Shown in pieces: positions 41,870 to 51,706 of a stretch of DNA of 64,000 nt. The translations under genes were made by a program, and so were the position numbers. The notes beneath the pieces were generated by a model that ran no database searches, was not told where the DNA came from, and saw only the letters and a program-made list of their open reading frames with translations. Source of the stretch: Apiotrichum sp. Y4204 (lineage: Eukaryota; Basidiomycota; Tremellomycetes; Trichosporonales; Trichosporonaceae); contig JAMYHL010000012.1 of assembly GCA_025531455.1 (NCBI GenBank), forward strand, positions 310,001 to 374,000. Direction: 5' to 3'. Numbering within the stretch: position 1 is the first letter of the stretch; every line of letters starts with the position of its first letter.

Positions 41870-44609
41870 ATGATCGAGCCCGAGCAAGAGCCCCATGAGC
41901 CCCAAGAGCCCCCCGCGTGCTCTGAGGACGTGTCGCAGCAGCGCGATGCCGCCGGCGAACCCATCTTCGGCATCCAGGTGCGTGGATCGCGTGGAGAGTG
42001 GTGCTGCCAGCATGGCATGGACGATGAAGTCCGAAGCTCGGTGGACCTCGGTGAACTGACGGTATAGGAATACGCCCTGATCGGTAACCTGCATGTGAGC
42101 AACGCATCACCGCGAGGAGGGAGACTGGGTACTGATGCCAGACCGCCGCGAGCGTCAGTATCTCGGGGAGCATCGAGTCGATGTGTATCCCGAACTTTGA
42201 CTCGCCGAGGTACGTCCCAGGTCCCCAGCTACAGATATCCTCTGACTGCAGTGTGTTCGCCCGCGTCGTCGACGCCAACAAGGGCGGCCACTTTTTCATC
42301 CGCCCCGTAAACAAGTTCAAGCCCAAGCAGCGGTACGCGCCCAACTCGAACATTCTCGTGTCCAAGTTTCTGAGCGAGCACTCGGTCGGCGCGCTCACGG
42401 ACCTCATGGTCCGCCGCGACCGCGCCGGCAAGCCGTTTATGCCGTGGCTTATCCGCAAGGTCGAGAGTCTCCATGGCACGGTCACTTTCCGGATGGAGTG
42501 CGCCCCCGCGTTCAACTATTGCCGCGACGAACACACTGCCGAGGTGAATAGATACAGGGCTGCCGGCGTCCTCGAGATTGGCGTCTGGCGCCCCACTCCA
42601 TTACATCACTGACAGCAGCTCGTGCCGGACATCTCGTCGCCAGACCTCGACGCCCAGAAGGTGCGCTTCAAGTCCAAGGATCTCGAGCTCGATCTGCGCT
42701 GGGCGACAAATTCGGCGGATGACGTGACCCCTCCGACAATCAACACCCGCATCGAGCACCTCAAGCACCGCGGGCTCCTGGGTCCCGCCGCCGTCGCAGA
42801 GTTTACCCTCGAGGAAGGCCAGGTCGCGTACTTTATCTTCCGGCAGACGCATACCGAGGACGACGCGGCCAAGGCCGTCGCCCTCGACGCGACACGCGTC
42901 CGCGAGCACCTGCGTAAACCGCAGGACCCCGAGGCGGCAGAGCGCATGCGCACCGCCGCGCAGCTCGTCCTCCAGCCCAACGAGCCGCTCATGAATGCGG
43001 TAAGTGCGAATATCATCGGCTGGGCTGACAACAGACATTCCTCGAGCAGCTCATCTACGAAACGGATCTGTACTGGCACAACTGGATAGCAAGGTGCAAG
43101 TACCGCGGACGGTGGCGCGAGGCGATCCAGCGCTCGGCTCTCGTCCTCAAGATGCAGGTGTACGAGCCCACCGGCGCCATCGTCGCGGCCCCGACGTTCT
43201 CCCTCCCAGAGTACATTGGCGGAACTCGGAACTGGTGGGTGGGGATAACTTTGTAGGGGCTGACACCATAGGGACTACCGGTTTACCTGGGTCCGCGATT
43301 CGTCGTTTACGCTGTACGCGCTCATCCGCCTCGGGTTCACGGACGAGGCCAAGGCGTACGTCGAGTTTATCCTCGAAAGACTCAAGGACCGTAACTCGGA
43401 CGGATCGCTGCAGATGTGAGTTGCGAGTTGGGGATGTGAACGCTGATAAGCAGCATGTACACCATCCATGGTGGAAAGGTAGATACACATTCCCGCGAGT
43501 GGGGCTGACAGCAGGACATTCCCGAAATGGAACTCGAGCACCTCGACGGCCACAAGGGCTCGCGTCCCGTCCGCATCGGTAACGGCGCCGCGGACCACCT
43601 GCAGCTTGTGAGCTGGTTGACGTCCAAAGCTGACGGCAGGACATCTACGGCGAGCTGATGGACTGCATATATCTTTCGCAAAAGTATTCCGCTCCCCTCG
43701 TAAGTGCCCTCTTCTAGCTTTTCTCACCACAGTCATGGGAATCGTGGGTCGCCGTCCGGCAGGTTGTCGACTACGCCGTCACGCAGGTGAACGAGCCCGA
43801 TCTCTCAATCTGGGAGGTACGCGGCGCCAAGAAGAACTACACGTACTCCAAGGTCATGCTGTGGGTCGCGCTCGACCGCGGGCTGCGCCTCGCCGACAAG
43901 CGCTGCCTCCCGTGCCCGAACCGCGAGACGTGGCTGCGCACCCGCGATCAACTGTATGAGGACATCCAGGCCAAGGCGTGGAAGTGAGTGGATCCCCCGA
44001 GGAAAGTTTAATGCTGATGCCAGCCCCGTCGGCCGTTTCTACGGCCAGTCGTACGAGGACAACCACCACCTCGACTCTGCCGTCTGTGAGTCGTGAAGAG
44101 CATGAAGAGCAGCACGAGCTGACCGCAGTGATCATGCCGCTCGTGTTCTTCCTCTCGGGCGCAGACCCGCGCTTCACATCCACGCTCGACCAGATCCTCA
44201 AGACGTGAGTCGTGTATCACCCCCTACGGCCCATCTGACACCAGACCCGAGAAGGGCGGACTGACCATCAACTCTTCAATTTTCCGGTACAACGTGCACA
44301 TTTCGGACGACGGCGTCGGCGGCGAGGAGGGCGCCTTTTCGCTGTGCACCCTCTGGGGCGTCGAGGCGCTGACCCGTGCGGGCGTGTACAATAAGAAATA
44401 CCTCGACCTCGCGTGAGTAAAAGTAAAAGTCGGGGAGAGCTCACCCCAGTGTATCAATGTTCATCGAGTTCCTCGGGTACGGCAATCATGTTGCGCTGTA
44501 CTCTGAGGAAATCTCGCCGGGCGGCGAAGGACTGGGCAACACTCCGCAGGCGTTTAGCCATGTCACGCTCATCTCGGCCGCATTCAACCTTGACCGTACG
44601 CTGGGCTAG
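41870..44609 (+). CDS. GH15 family glycosidase (glucoamylase/trehalase-like)
   Basis: The gene has about 15 exons and encodes about 715 aa. The family signature opens with [37 protein letters not shown], where many members have YALIGNCRTAALVS..GSIDW. The catalytic (alpha/alpha)6 domain shows [46 protein letters not shown] and [15 protein letters not shown]. Members hydrolyse alpha-glucosides or trehalose; substrate choice cannot be read here. There is no signal peptide, so the enzyme is probably cytosolic, unlike secreted fungal glucoamylases. Two exons are very short: EYALIGNLH (27 nt) and the one giving MYTIHGGK (25 nt). All 14 introns use GTGAG/GTAAG-like donors with CTGAC near the acceptor. 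The gene is tandem to GH92 and convergent with the DPP5 gene. Confidence 0.87.
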
Positions 44610-44808
44610 AAGTGCAGGCAATGTACGAGTAGGAATAAGGAATATCAAGTCTCAGCAGAAACCCACAGGAAATCTCGATATATCTCCCACTGTATCTGAT
44701 GCAATCGATCAATCCATGAGTTGCATTCAAATACATAACTTCTTAGCTCGTTTACTATAGATCTCATTTCCATTCCATTGTCCATCACCACCACCTTGAC
44801 CAACTTCC

Positions 44809-47291
44809 TTACTCGAGCGGGATCGTAACATTCGGGTGCTCGGCCGAGGGCTTCTCCTCGCCGACGCCGACCCATTCCTTGAGCCAGCCAAACACCTCGG
44901 TGTGCCACTTGAGCGAATTGTGCGCCTTGAGCACCCAGTGGTTCTCGTCCGGGAAGAAGAGGAAGCGCGAGGGCACACCCTGCAGCTGCAGCGCAGTAAA
45001 CGTCGCAATGCCCTGCGACTCGGGGAGGCGGAAGTCTGAGGAAATTGTGAGCACTACTACCCTCCACTCTTTTTTTCTTCTTTTCTTTTTTTTTTTTTTT
45101 TTTCTTTTTTTTCACTCACCCTTGGCGCCCTGGATGACCAGAGTCGGCGTCTTCCACTCGGAAATGTAGTTTGTCGGGTTCCACTTGTCGTACTGCTCGC
45201 GGTTGGAGAGGACGGATCCGCCAAAGTCGTGGTGCGGGAACCACACCTCCTCGGTCGAGTAGTACATTGCGGGCAGGTCGATGATGCCGTCGTGGTGCAC
45301 GAGCGCCTTGAAGCCAAAGACGTTGTGGCCGTTGATCCAGTTGGTCATGTAGCCGCCGTACGACGCGCCGAGGCCGGCAGTGCGCTCGCAGTCGATCTGG
45401 GGTGGGGTTAGTTGTGGCCAGGGAGAAGGGAAAAAAAGAACGAGATGAAGGGGAAATAAAATCCAAACAAAAAGAAGAAAAATCTTTGAAAATTCCCCCT
45501 CAAAATATGCCGGAAAAGAAAACAGTCACGATCACTAGAAGCAGGCATGATCACTCACCTGAGGGAACTTGTCCAGCGCCGCATGGTATCCAGCAACGAG
45601 ATCGTCAAACGGCCTGTCGCCCCAGTGGAGGGTGATGCGGTCGATAAAGTCCTGGCCGTAGCCGGTCGAGCCGGTGGGGTTGGGCGCGACGGCAAAGTAG
45701 CCCATGGACGCGTAGACGCCCGGGTGCCAGCGGGTGGACCACTGGTCGAGCCACGCGCTCTGCGGGCCGCCGTGAATGAGGAACGCTGGAATTAGAGAAA
45801 AATACGAGAACTTTTAGACTCACCGAGAGGCCACTTTGCCTTGTCGCCTTCGTCGAATCCGCGGGGCTTGATGACCCACTGCATGACGTCGCGGCCCTCA
45901 TCGCCCTTGTACCACATCTCCTCGCCGGGGTTGAGGCGGCCAGCGACGTAGTCGTGCGAGAGGGAGGTGAGCTGGTGGACAGCGTCCTTCGGGAGCTTGT
46001 CCTCTGAGCCGACGTCCTCGGGGGAACAGTCGCCCAGGTCGAGGACGTACACTTCGTTTGGGAAGGTGAGCGAGTTGACGGTCATGAGGTACCTGTGCGC
46101 GCCGGGGAGGAGGTTGAAGTCCTGGGTCGAGCCGGTGAAGAAGAAGGGTACGGGGGTCGCGCCGGGCTTGGTGAGGTAGTAGGGGAGCTTGCGGCCGTGG
46201 TACTCGTTCAGGAGGTAGAGGGCGTCGCAGTCGGGCGCAAAGGTGATGTGGATCGGGGAGAACTCCCAGTTTTCCGTCCAGCACTCGGATTCACCCTTGG
46301 CGCCATTGTTGAGCGTGTGCACAATCACGACGCGCTTGTCGCTCTCGTACCCGTCCTCGGCCATCTGGAGCCAGGCGACCTTGTTCCCGTCAGAGGAGAA
46401 GACGACGCCAGAGATCGCGCCCTGGTCGCCCGGAGTGAGCTGCTCGGGCTTGCCGCCAGCAAGCGGGACGAGGTGGACGTCCATGCGGGTGTGCGTCGCG
46501 ACATTGAGGTTCATCGACTTGAGTGCAATGGCGAGCGACTTTGACGACATGTCAAACCAGTCCCCGTCAATCGCGTCCATCTGGGAGTAGAGCCCCGTGT
46601 CCTTGAGGACGTTTGTGAATGAGCCGTCGTTTGAAAACTTGCCCTCCGAGCCAGAAATCTTGGTCGCGCCAATAGTGTACACGCGCCCCGGGACGCGCCA
46701 GGTGTCCCAGTGGCGCACAAACAGGTCATTGTACACGACACCAGAGTATCCGCGGTCCTTCCACGCGTCGTCGTGCTCGCCCGTCTTGCCGAGGTCCTGG
46801 TCCTCGAGCCACACCGCGGCCGAGAACCCCAGCACCCCAGCTTCGTGGTTGTACTTGAGCGCGCTGGGTTCTGTGCCGTTTGGGAAATCAAACATGTGCG
46901 AAGGAGAGCCCTTTTCGAGGCCAAACGACCACAGCGCACTGCCGTTCAGGTACGCGACCGTGTTGTCGTCGAGCCACAGCGGCTCGGAGACCTCGCCGCC
47001 CGGCGCGTCAAACATCTTGCGCGTCGCCGCCTTGGAGTCTTTCGCCTCCGTGTCGAGAACATAGACTGTCGTTCCCGTCCTGCCGTCAGAAAAAACTGGT
47101 CCAAAACACTCTGCCACTCACTTGTCCTTCTCGGGGTCCCACATGTTCACGGTCCACACGGCGTGCTTGCCCCCCGGCGCGGGGATGGCGTTGCCGGGCC
47201 GCGGGGCCGCGAGCAGGTCCTTCGGCGTGAAGGGCTCGGTGGCCGCCGCGGGCGATATGAGGGCTAGTCCTACGAGTGCAATGCCAAACAT
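44809..47291 (-). CDS. DPP5: Secreted dipeptidyl peptidase 5 (S9C prolyl oligopeptidase family)
   Basis: Five exons (47122-47291, 45824-47079, 45559-45785, 45120-45396, 44809-45035) give 718 aa. The first 17 residues (MFGIALVGLALISPAAA) form a signal peptide, followed by TEPFTPKDLLAAPRPG. The beta-propeller region runs to about residue 475. The peptidase domain has FLIHGGPQSAW, the nucleophile Ser563 in GLGASYGGYMTNW, Asp644 in the GAKGDFRLP block as the likely acid, and His676 in PDENHWV. Such enzymes release dipeptides extracellularly. Intron 4 (45036-45119) is almost pure A on the coding strand, and intron 3 is 162 nt. Confidence 0.93.
45070..45112. repeat. Poly-T tract inside a DPP5 intron
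   Basis: About 43 nearly uninterrupted T residues with a few C on the plus strand, meaning poly-A in the pre-mRNA. It fills half of an 84-nt intron. Confidence 0.9.
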
Positions 47292-48204
47292 GTTATCTGT
47301 ACGATCTGTACGGCGCTTGGGGACCCACTCCCCGCAGAGGGCCCCGCTTTATATCACGATTCCAAGTGCCAAGAACGACAGCATCTGTTCCAGGACGCTT
47401 GGCACAGGTTCCATGCTTCCATACTTCGATGGTTCCATACGTTCCATCTCGGTCCTTAGGTCCAGCTGCCGTGAGAGAGGGCTGCAAGCTGCAAGGCTGC
47501 TAGGCTGCTAGGCTTCCGCCGGCCACTGCCTGCCATTTCGGTCTCTCTCGTCACTGTCTATCGGACCGAGCCGAGCTCTCTAGCGCAAGTCACACACCGT
47601 CGGTCGCGTTAGGCCCGTGGTTGCACATGGTGCCATGCCGTTGTTCCTAGTTCCCGCATCGGAGGTGACACAGAAGCATCGCGTTCCGAGACTGTGTACA
47701 AGCAGAACAGTACAGCCTGTGTTCGCTAGGATATCGCGGATAGACTCTGCGTTTATGCTCTTTGGATTTATGCACACACATAGAGACATGTGCAGCAATG
47801 GCTTGTTCCCCGGGTCCGCGTAGTGGGGTGACTGCTTCGGTTCTGTTCAGAGTTCAGTGGCGTGCCGCGCGCTAAAGTGTGATGGCGGGCAGTCGGGGAA
47901 CAAGAAGAACATGACGAGGTACAAGGTACGAGCAATGAGCTCATGCGATCATTGATCATTGACGCGCGCGGCACCGCGTGATTCCCGATCAATTATGTCA
48001 GTGTCATGTAAGCTCCCATACAAATCACAATGTCCAACGTCCCGGAACTTGCCTGGCGAGCTGGTAATCCGGTGACGAGGGTGCGTCAAGCGCGTAAGCG
48101 TCAACATTCGAACATTCCCAGCATTCCCAGCACTCGTGGTGCGTTTCAGCCATACATACAATACAACACAAACATCCCCAACACAAAATTCTAGTGTATT
48201 GGCC
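47292..48204. other. Divergent intergenic region
   Basis: This lies between the DPP5 start and the lipocalin-sized gene. It contains CTGCAAG/GCTGCTAGGCTG small repeats near 47485-47515 and CATTCCCAGCATTCCCAGCA near 48115. I see no gene. Confidence 0.5.
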
Positions 48205-49048
48205 ATGCCGGAACCGACGGCACCCGAGGGCATGCTACAGCCGCAGCACACGACGCTGTACACGCTGTACCCTTCCGGTGCGCTGCCCGCGCTCGACCGC
48301 GCCGCGATGATGGGCACATGGCACATCGCATGGAGCACGCTGCCCATGTGGAGGGTGAGTCATGAGCTCGGCTTCCGGCCCGCGAACCCGCGCATTGATG
48401 AGCAAACGGAATGCGAATGCGCAACCCGCAGGACTACTGCATCTCGTTATCGGCCCGAGCGATGGGGACTCGGGGTCGGGGGGCTAGGGTACTGGATCCA
48501 GCTCGATGAACGGCTGGCATCTGGCGGCTGACGGCTGACGACAGAACAAGCGAGGTGCGCGCCCCCGCCGCCCCCACGGGCACGACTAACCCCCAGATGT
48601 GACGTTCACGTACACGCCCCAGAACGACGAGTGCACGACCTTTGCCTCGGACGTCGCGTACACCAGTGTGTCCAGCTCGTCCGGTTCCCAATCGCATGTA
48701 CGCGGGACCGAGCGGCTGGTGCCCGGTACGCAGCGCGCGTTCGTGTGGCGCGGCGACGGGTGGCTGTGCTGGTGCACGTCCCGCTGGGAGGTGAGGGGGA
48801 GAGGAGGGGATGGGGAGGGGGTGGAGTGGTGCGTTATCAGTGAGTGAAATGATGTGATTCCTTCTGACGCAGGCTTCGAGAAGACCGTGTTCACGCCCGC
48901 GGGCGTAGATGTTCTTGTTCGAGGGGCCAGGGGACAGGCAGAGTGCGATACGCTCGTCAAGGCGTTGATTACTGCCATGGGCGCCGTGCCGGATCTCGAG
49001 GCGGTCGTGCCCCAGGGACACTGGGTTCCGATCTCGGCGAGTACATAG
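48205..49048 (+). CDS. Conserved lipocalin-sized hypothetical protein
   Basis: Four exons (48205-48354, 48545-48554, 48597-48839, 48873-49048) give 192 aa. The sequence reads MMGTWHIAWSTLPMWRNKRD, VTFTYTPQND, RAFVWRGDGW, EGVEWCVISFEKTVFTPAGVDV. GTW near the start with alternating beta-strand patterns and length under 200 aa fit a lipocalin/calycin-type barrel, and I recall similar uncharacterised fungal proteins. The function is unknown and no signal peptide is present. Exon 2 is only 10 nt (coding NKR plus one base). The apparent donor GTGAGG at 48791 is not used, because reading through it gives EGVEWCVI in frame. The gene is divergent from DPP5 with about 0.9 kb between starts. Confidence 0.75.
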
Positions 49049-49293
49049 GCAGTTGCATCTTGCGATGAGTTTTGCGGCGGGAAGCTGCGTGAGCTTTCGC
49101 GCTCGTGAGCTGCTTGTCGGACTCGGGGTGAATGTTCTGCTGCCTACTACATGCATGTCGGTCTCTGTGACAACTAGAGGCTGTGACAACTAGAGGTCTT
49201 GTTGACATCGAAGTGATGGAAGAGCTGGCCGCACTGCATGCGGTGCACCAATCCGGCCATTATACTCGACCGCGGAAAAAGCGGTTTTCATCC

Positions 49294-49374
49294 GGTCGCG
49301 TGGCCAAATGGTACGGCGTCTGACTACGATTCTGAGTAATCAGGAGATCGCGGGTTCGATCCCCGTCGTGACCT
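49294..49374 (+). tRNA. tRNA-Arg (ACG) with 9-nt intron
   Basis: The acceptor GGTCGCG/CGTGACC closes with one G-T pair. The D-arm is GCC/GGC and the T-arm is GCGGG-TTCGATC-CCCGT. Between the anticodon stem halves TCTGA and TCAGG lie 16 bases. Removing TTCTGAGTA after A37 leaves the loop CTACGAA, anticodon ACG, which reads CGU/CGC/CGA after A-to-I. The core GGCGTCTGACTACG is typical of eukaryotic tRNA-Arg(ACG). Confidence 0.9.
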
Positions 49375-49378
49375 TTTT
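49374..49378 (+). terminator. RNA polymerase III terminator of tRNA-Arg
   Basis: A run of five T starts at the end of the tRNA and is followed by G. Confidence 0.8.
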
Positions 49379-50113
49379 GTGGAGCCGGAACGAGACTTTT
49401 GGCCGTGCCCGGCCTGCCTGTACGGCCTGTACCGGCCCCGGCGCCCGTGGTTAGACGCGTAGCCGTCCTCGGATCCTCGGCCCTCCTCTTTGCCCAGCTG
49501 CCTGCTTACGTCTTGGTTGCATTCTGGTTTCTCGGCGGTGAGCACGTGGGGAGGGAGGCATCATGTATAGTGATATCGTCTACGGCACTCGTGTGACCAT
49601 GCATGCATCATGAGATGCAGCACTACTGGGGATACAGGGATGGGCTTGTGGTGGATATCGCTGGCCCCTCGGTTGTGGAGATGATGGACTTGTGAGGGGA
49701 GGGGGTTGTTAGCCGCCACTGCGCCACTGGGATGCTTTTATTATTGTTACGGCCGAGCGAATCCGGATACCGGGCATAGGTACGTGCAGTGCACAGTGTA
49801 GGGGGAGGCACTGCACCCTGCAGTATGTACCATGCACTCTGCAGCACCTTTCCACCCCGTCCGTTCCACCCCGTCCGGAGGTTCCGGGTGCGAGTTGCCG
49901 GATGCAGAGCACAAAGATGGGTGGACACCACACACACCAACATTATCCATGTAACTGATTGCGGACTGTGCATCTCCATCTCCATCTCCATCTCACTCGA
50001 CCGACACTTTCTTCCCGACATCCCATCCGAAGCATCCACATCAATCCACACCACCTCCTTCTTCCCACTTTGTATCCCCTCCCTACACTCCTCCCTCTCT
50101 CCAACTGCCCGCC
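49379..50113. other. Spacer between tRNA-Arg and PXMP4
   Basis: No supported gene is present. A (CATCTC)4 hexamer run lies near 49974-49998 in the C/T-rich leader of the next gene. Confidence 0.5.
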
Positions 50114-51371
50114 ATGGACGCCATCCAGAAATTCGTGATGAAGTGAGAGAAAAAAAGCCCTAAGCTCACTAACACCAGCCCGGCAAACCACGACCTGCTG
50201 GCGATCGTCAAGGGTGCGCGTAACGGCTTGGTCTACGGCTGCAAGGTGCGCTTCCCGCACGCGCTGGTAATGGCCGCGCTGTTCAGCCACAAGCCGTGGC
50301 CGACCCGTATCCACGGCATCCTCTCCGCGACCCGCGCGCACGCGCTGGCACTCGCCAAATTCGTGTCCATCTACAAGGTCATCCTCATCATCCAGAAACG
50401 GCTTAATGGCGGCGCGGAGCGCGACCTCGATACCTTTATTGCGGGCGGTATTGGCGGATACTTTGTCTTTGGCGACCGCACGCCGGTGAGTTTTATCAGG
50501 AAACCATGGCCGGCCGGAGAGCACATGGCCGGGCTGGCTGGCGGGCTGGCGCAAAGTCCCTGCCTGAAATAAAATCAAATCGCCGCTCCACCGGCTGCCG
50601 CCGATGACCGTTGGCGATGGCCGACACCGAGCAGAGATGCTTCGGCGTGGAATACAGCACCGAGGGCGGCGTGCATGGTGCTGGCCCACTTGCATGGGGA
50701 CTGCACTGCATCTGCATCGGCGCTAGTCTCGGCCAGCCACTTTCCACGCGGACCCCATGGTGCTCTCGTCTCTGACCTCTGACGCACTGGCGTCCGGGCT
50801 GTCCGGGAATAGAGCCCGGAGGCCGGAGACTGAAGCCCGCGTGCTCTCTATCAAGCTACTACTTCCTGTACCGAGCTCTAACCCCCGCAGATAAACGAGC
50901 AGATTGTGCTGTACATCATGTCGCGCGCGCTCCTCTCCCTCCTCCCGCGCCTGTACACCAACACGCCCAACCCGCCAAAGTACCCCTTCCAGCCGCTCGA
51001 GCACCCCCTCCCGGCCCTCACCTCGCCAGAGGCCAACCCCCGCCCCATCCCCCCGGCCCCGCTGCCGTTCACCATTGTCGCGTCCCTCAGCTGGGCGCTC
51101 TGCATGTACATGTTCCGCCACCGCGGAGAGCGGCTCCAGCCGGGTATCGTCAACTCTATGCGTGAGTCTGAGCAGCGGTGCGAAGCGGGGGCAGCAACGC
51201 GAGTGTCAGTTATGCTGTGGTCATTGCAGGGCAGTGAATCTGAGCGATACTCTGATTCTCCGCTGCCTGCCGTCCCGAGTATTGGACTTGTATGTGCTGA
51301 CATCAGGCTACCTCTACCACGAGTCGGAGACCTGGACGAGCCTCAAGACGCTCCTCTGGCACAACAAGTAG
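50114..51371 (+). CDS. PXMP4: Peroxisomal membrane protein 4 (PXMP4/PMP24, Tim17-like family)
   Basis: Four exons (50114-50142, 50179-50485, 50891-51161, 51307-51371) give 223 aa. PXMP4 is a multi-pass peroxisomal membrane protein of unclear biochemical role. The family block VKGARNGLVYGCKVRFPHALVMAALF is clear, followed by a Gly-rich transmembrane-like part (DTFIAGGIGGYFVFG), YIMSRALLSLLPRLY, FTIVASLSWALCMYMF, and the end RYLYHESETWTSLKTLLWHNK. The second intron is 405 nt, the longest in this half of the window, and the third is 145 nt; frames close at all joins. Confidence 0.9.
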
Positions 51372-51706
51372 GCGTAAAGGCGCAGCACAACGAGCAGCGA
51401 GCAGCGAACTTGGAGCGCAGCAAAAACGCCAAGAAGAGGAAAGCAGCCGAGCAGCCGCGATGCACTCGCGGCACACAGCTGCAAGAAGCCCGGGCCGGCG
51501 ATACGGTCCTCGCGGGCTTGTCCGGAGACGTCAAAGCATACCCCATTCAGATACTACCACTTACGACTGCGCGTCCGGCGCGGCGCGCGGCGTTGTACTA
51601 TGCATATGTAGAGCGGACAGCGGGGAGCGCGGAGCGCGGAGCAAGCGGCGAGCAGAAGAGCGGAAAACACTGACAACTAACAAGATCGTCGCATCTCTAC
51701 ATTCAT
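51372..51706. other. Convergent 3' region
   Basis: This lies between the PXMP4 and CCZ1 stops. It contains the GAGCAGC heptamer pair and further GAGCGC-type purine-rich words near 51625-51660. No gene is present. Confidence 0.5.
51392..51405. repeat. Heptanucleotide repeat (GAGCAGC)2
   Basis: Two tandem copies of GAGCAGC lie about 20 nt after the PXMP4 stop. Confidence 0.6.

Noticed and set aside
48791..48872. An intron starting at GTGAGG after SRWE in the lipocalin-sized gene
   Set aside because: Using it would put the last exon out of frame. Reading through to GTGAGT at 48840 gives EGVEWCVISFEKT in phase.
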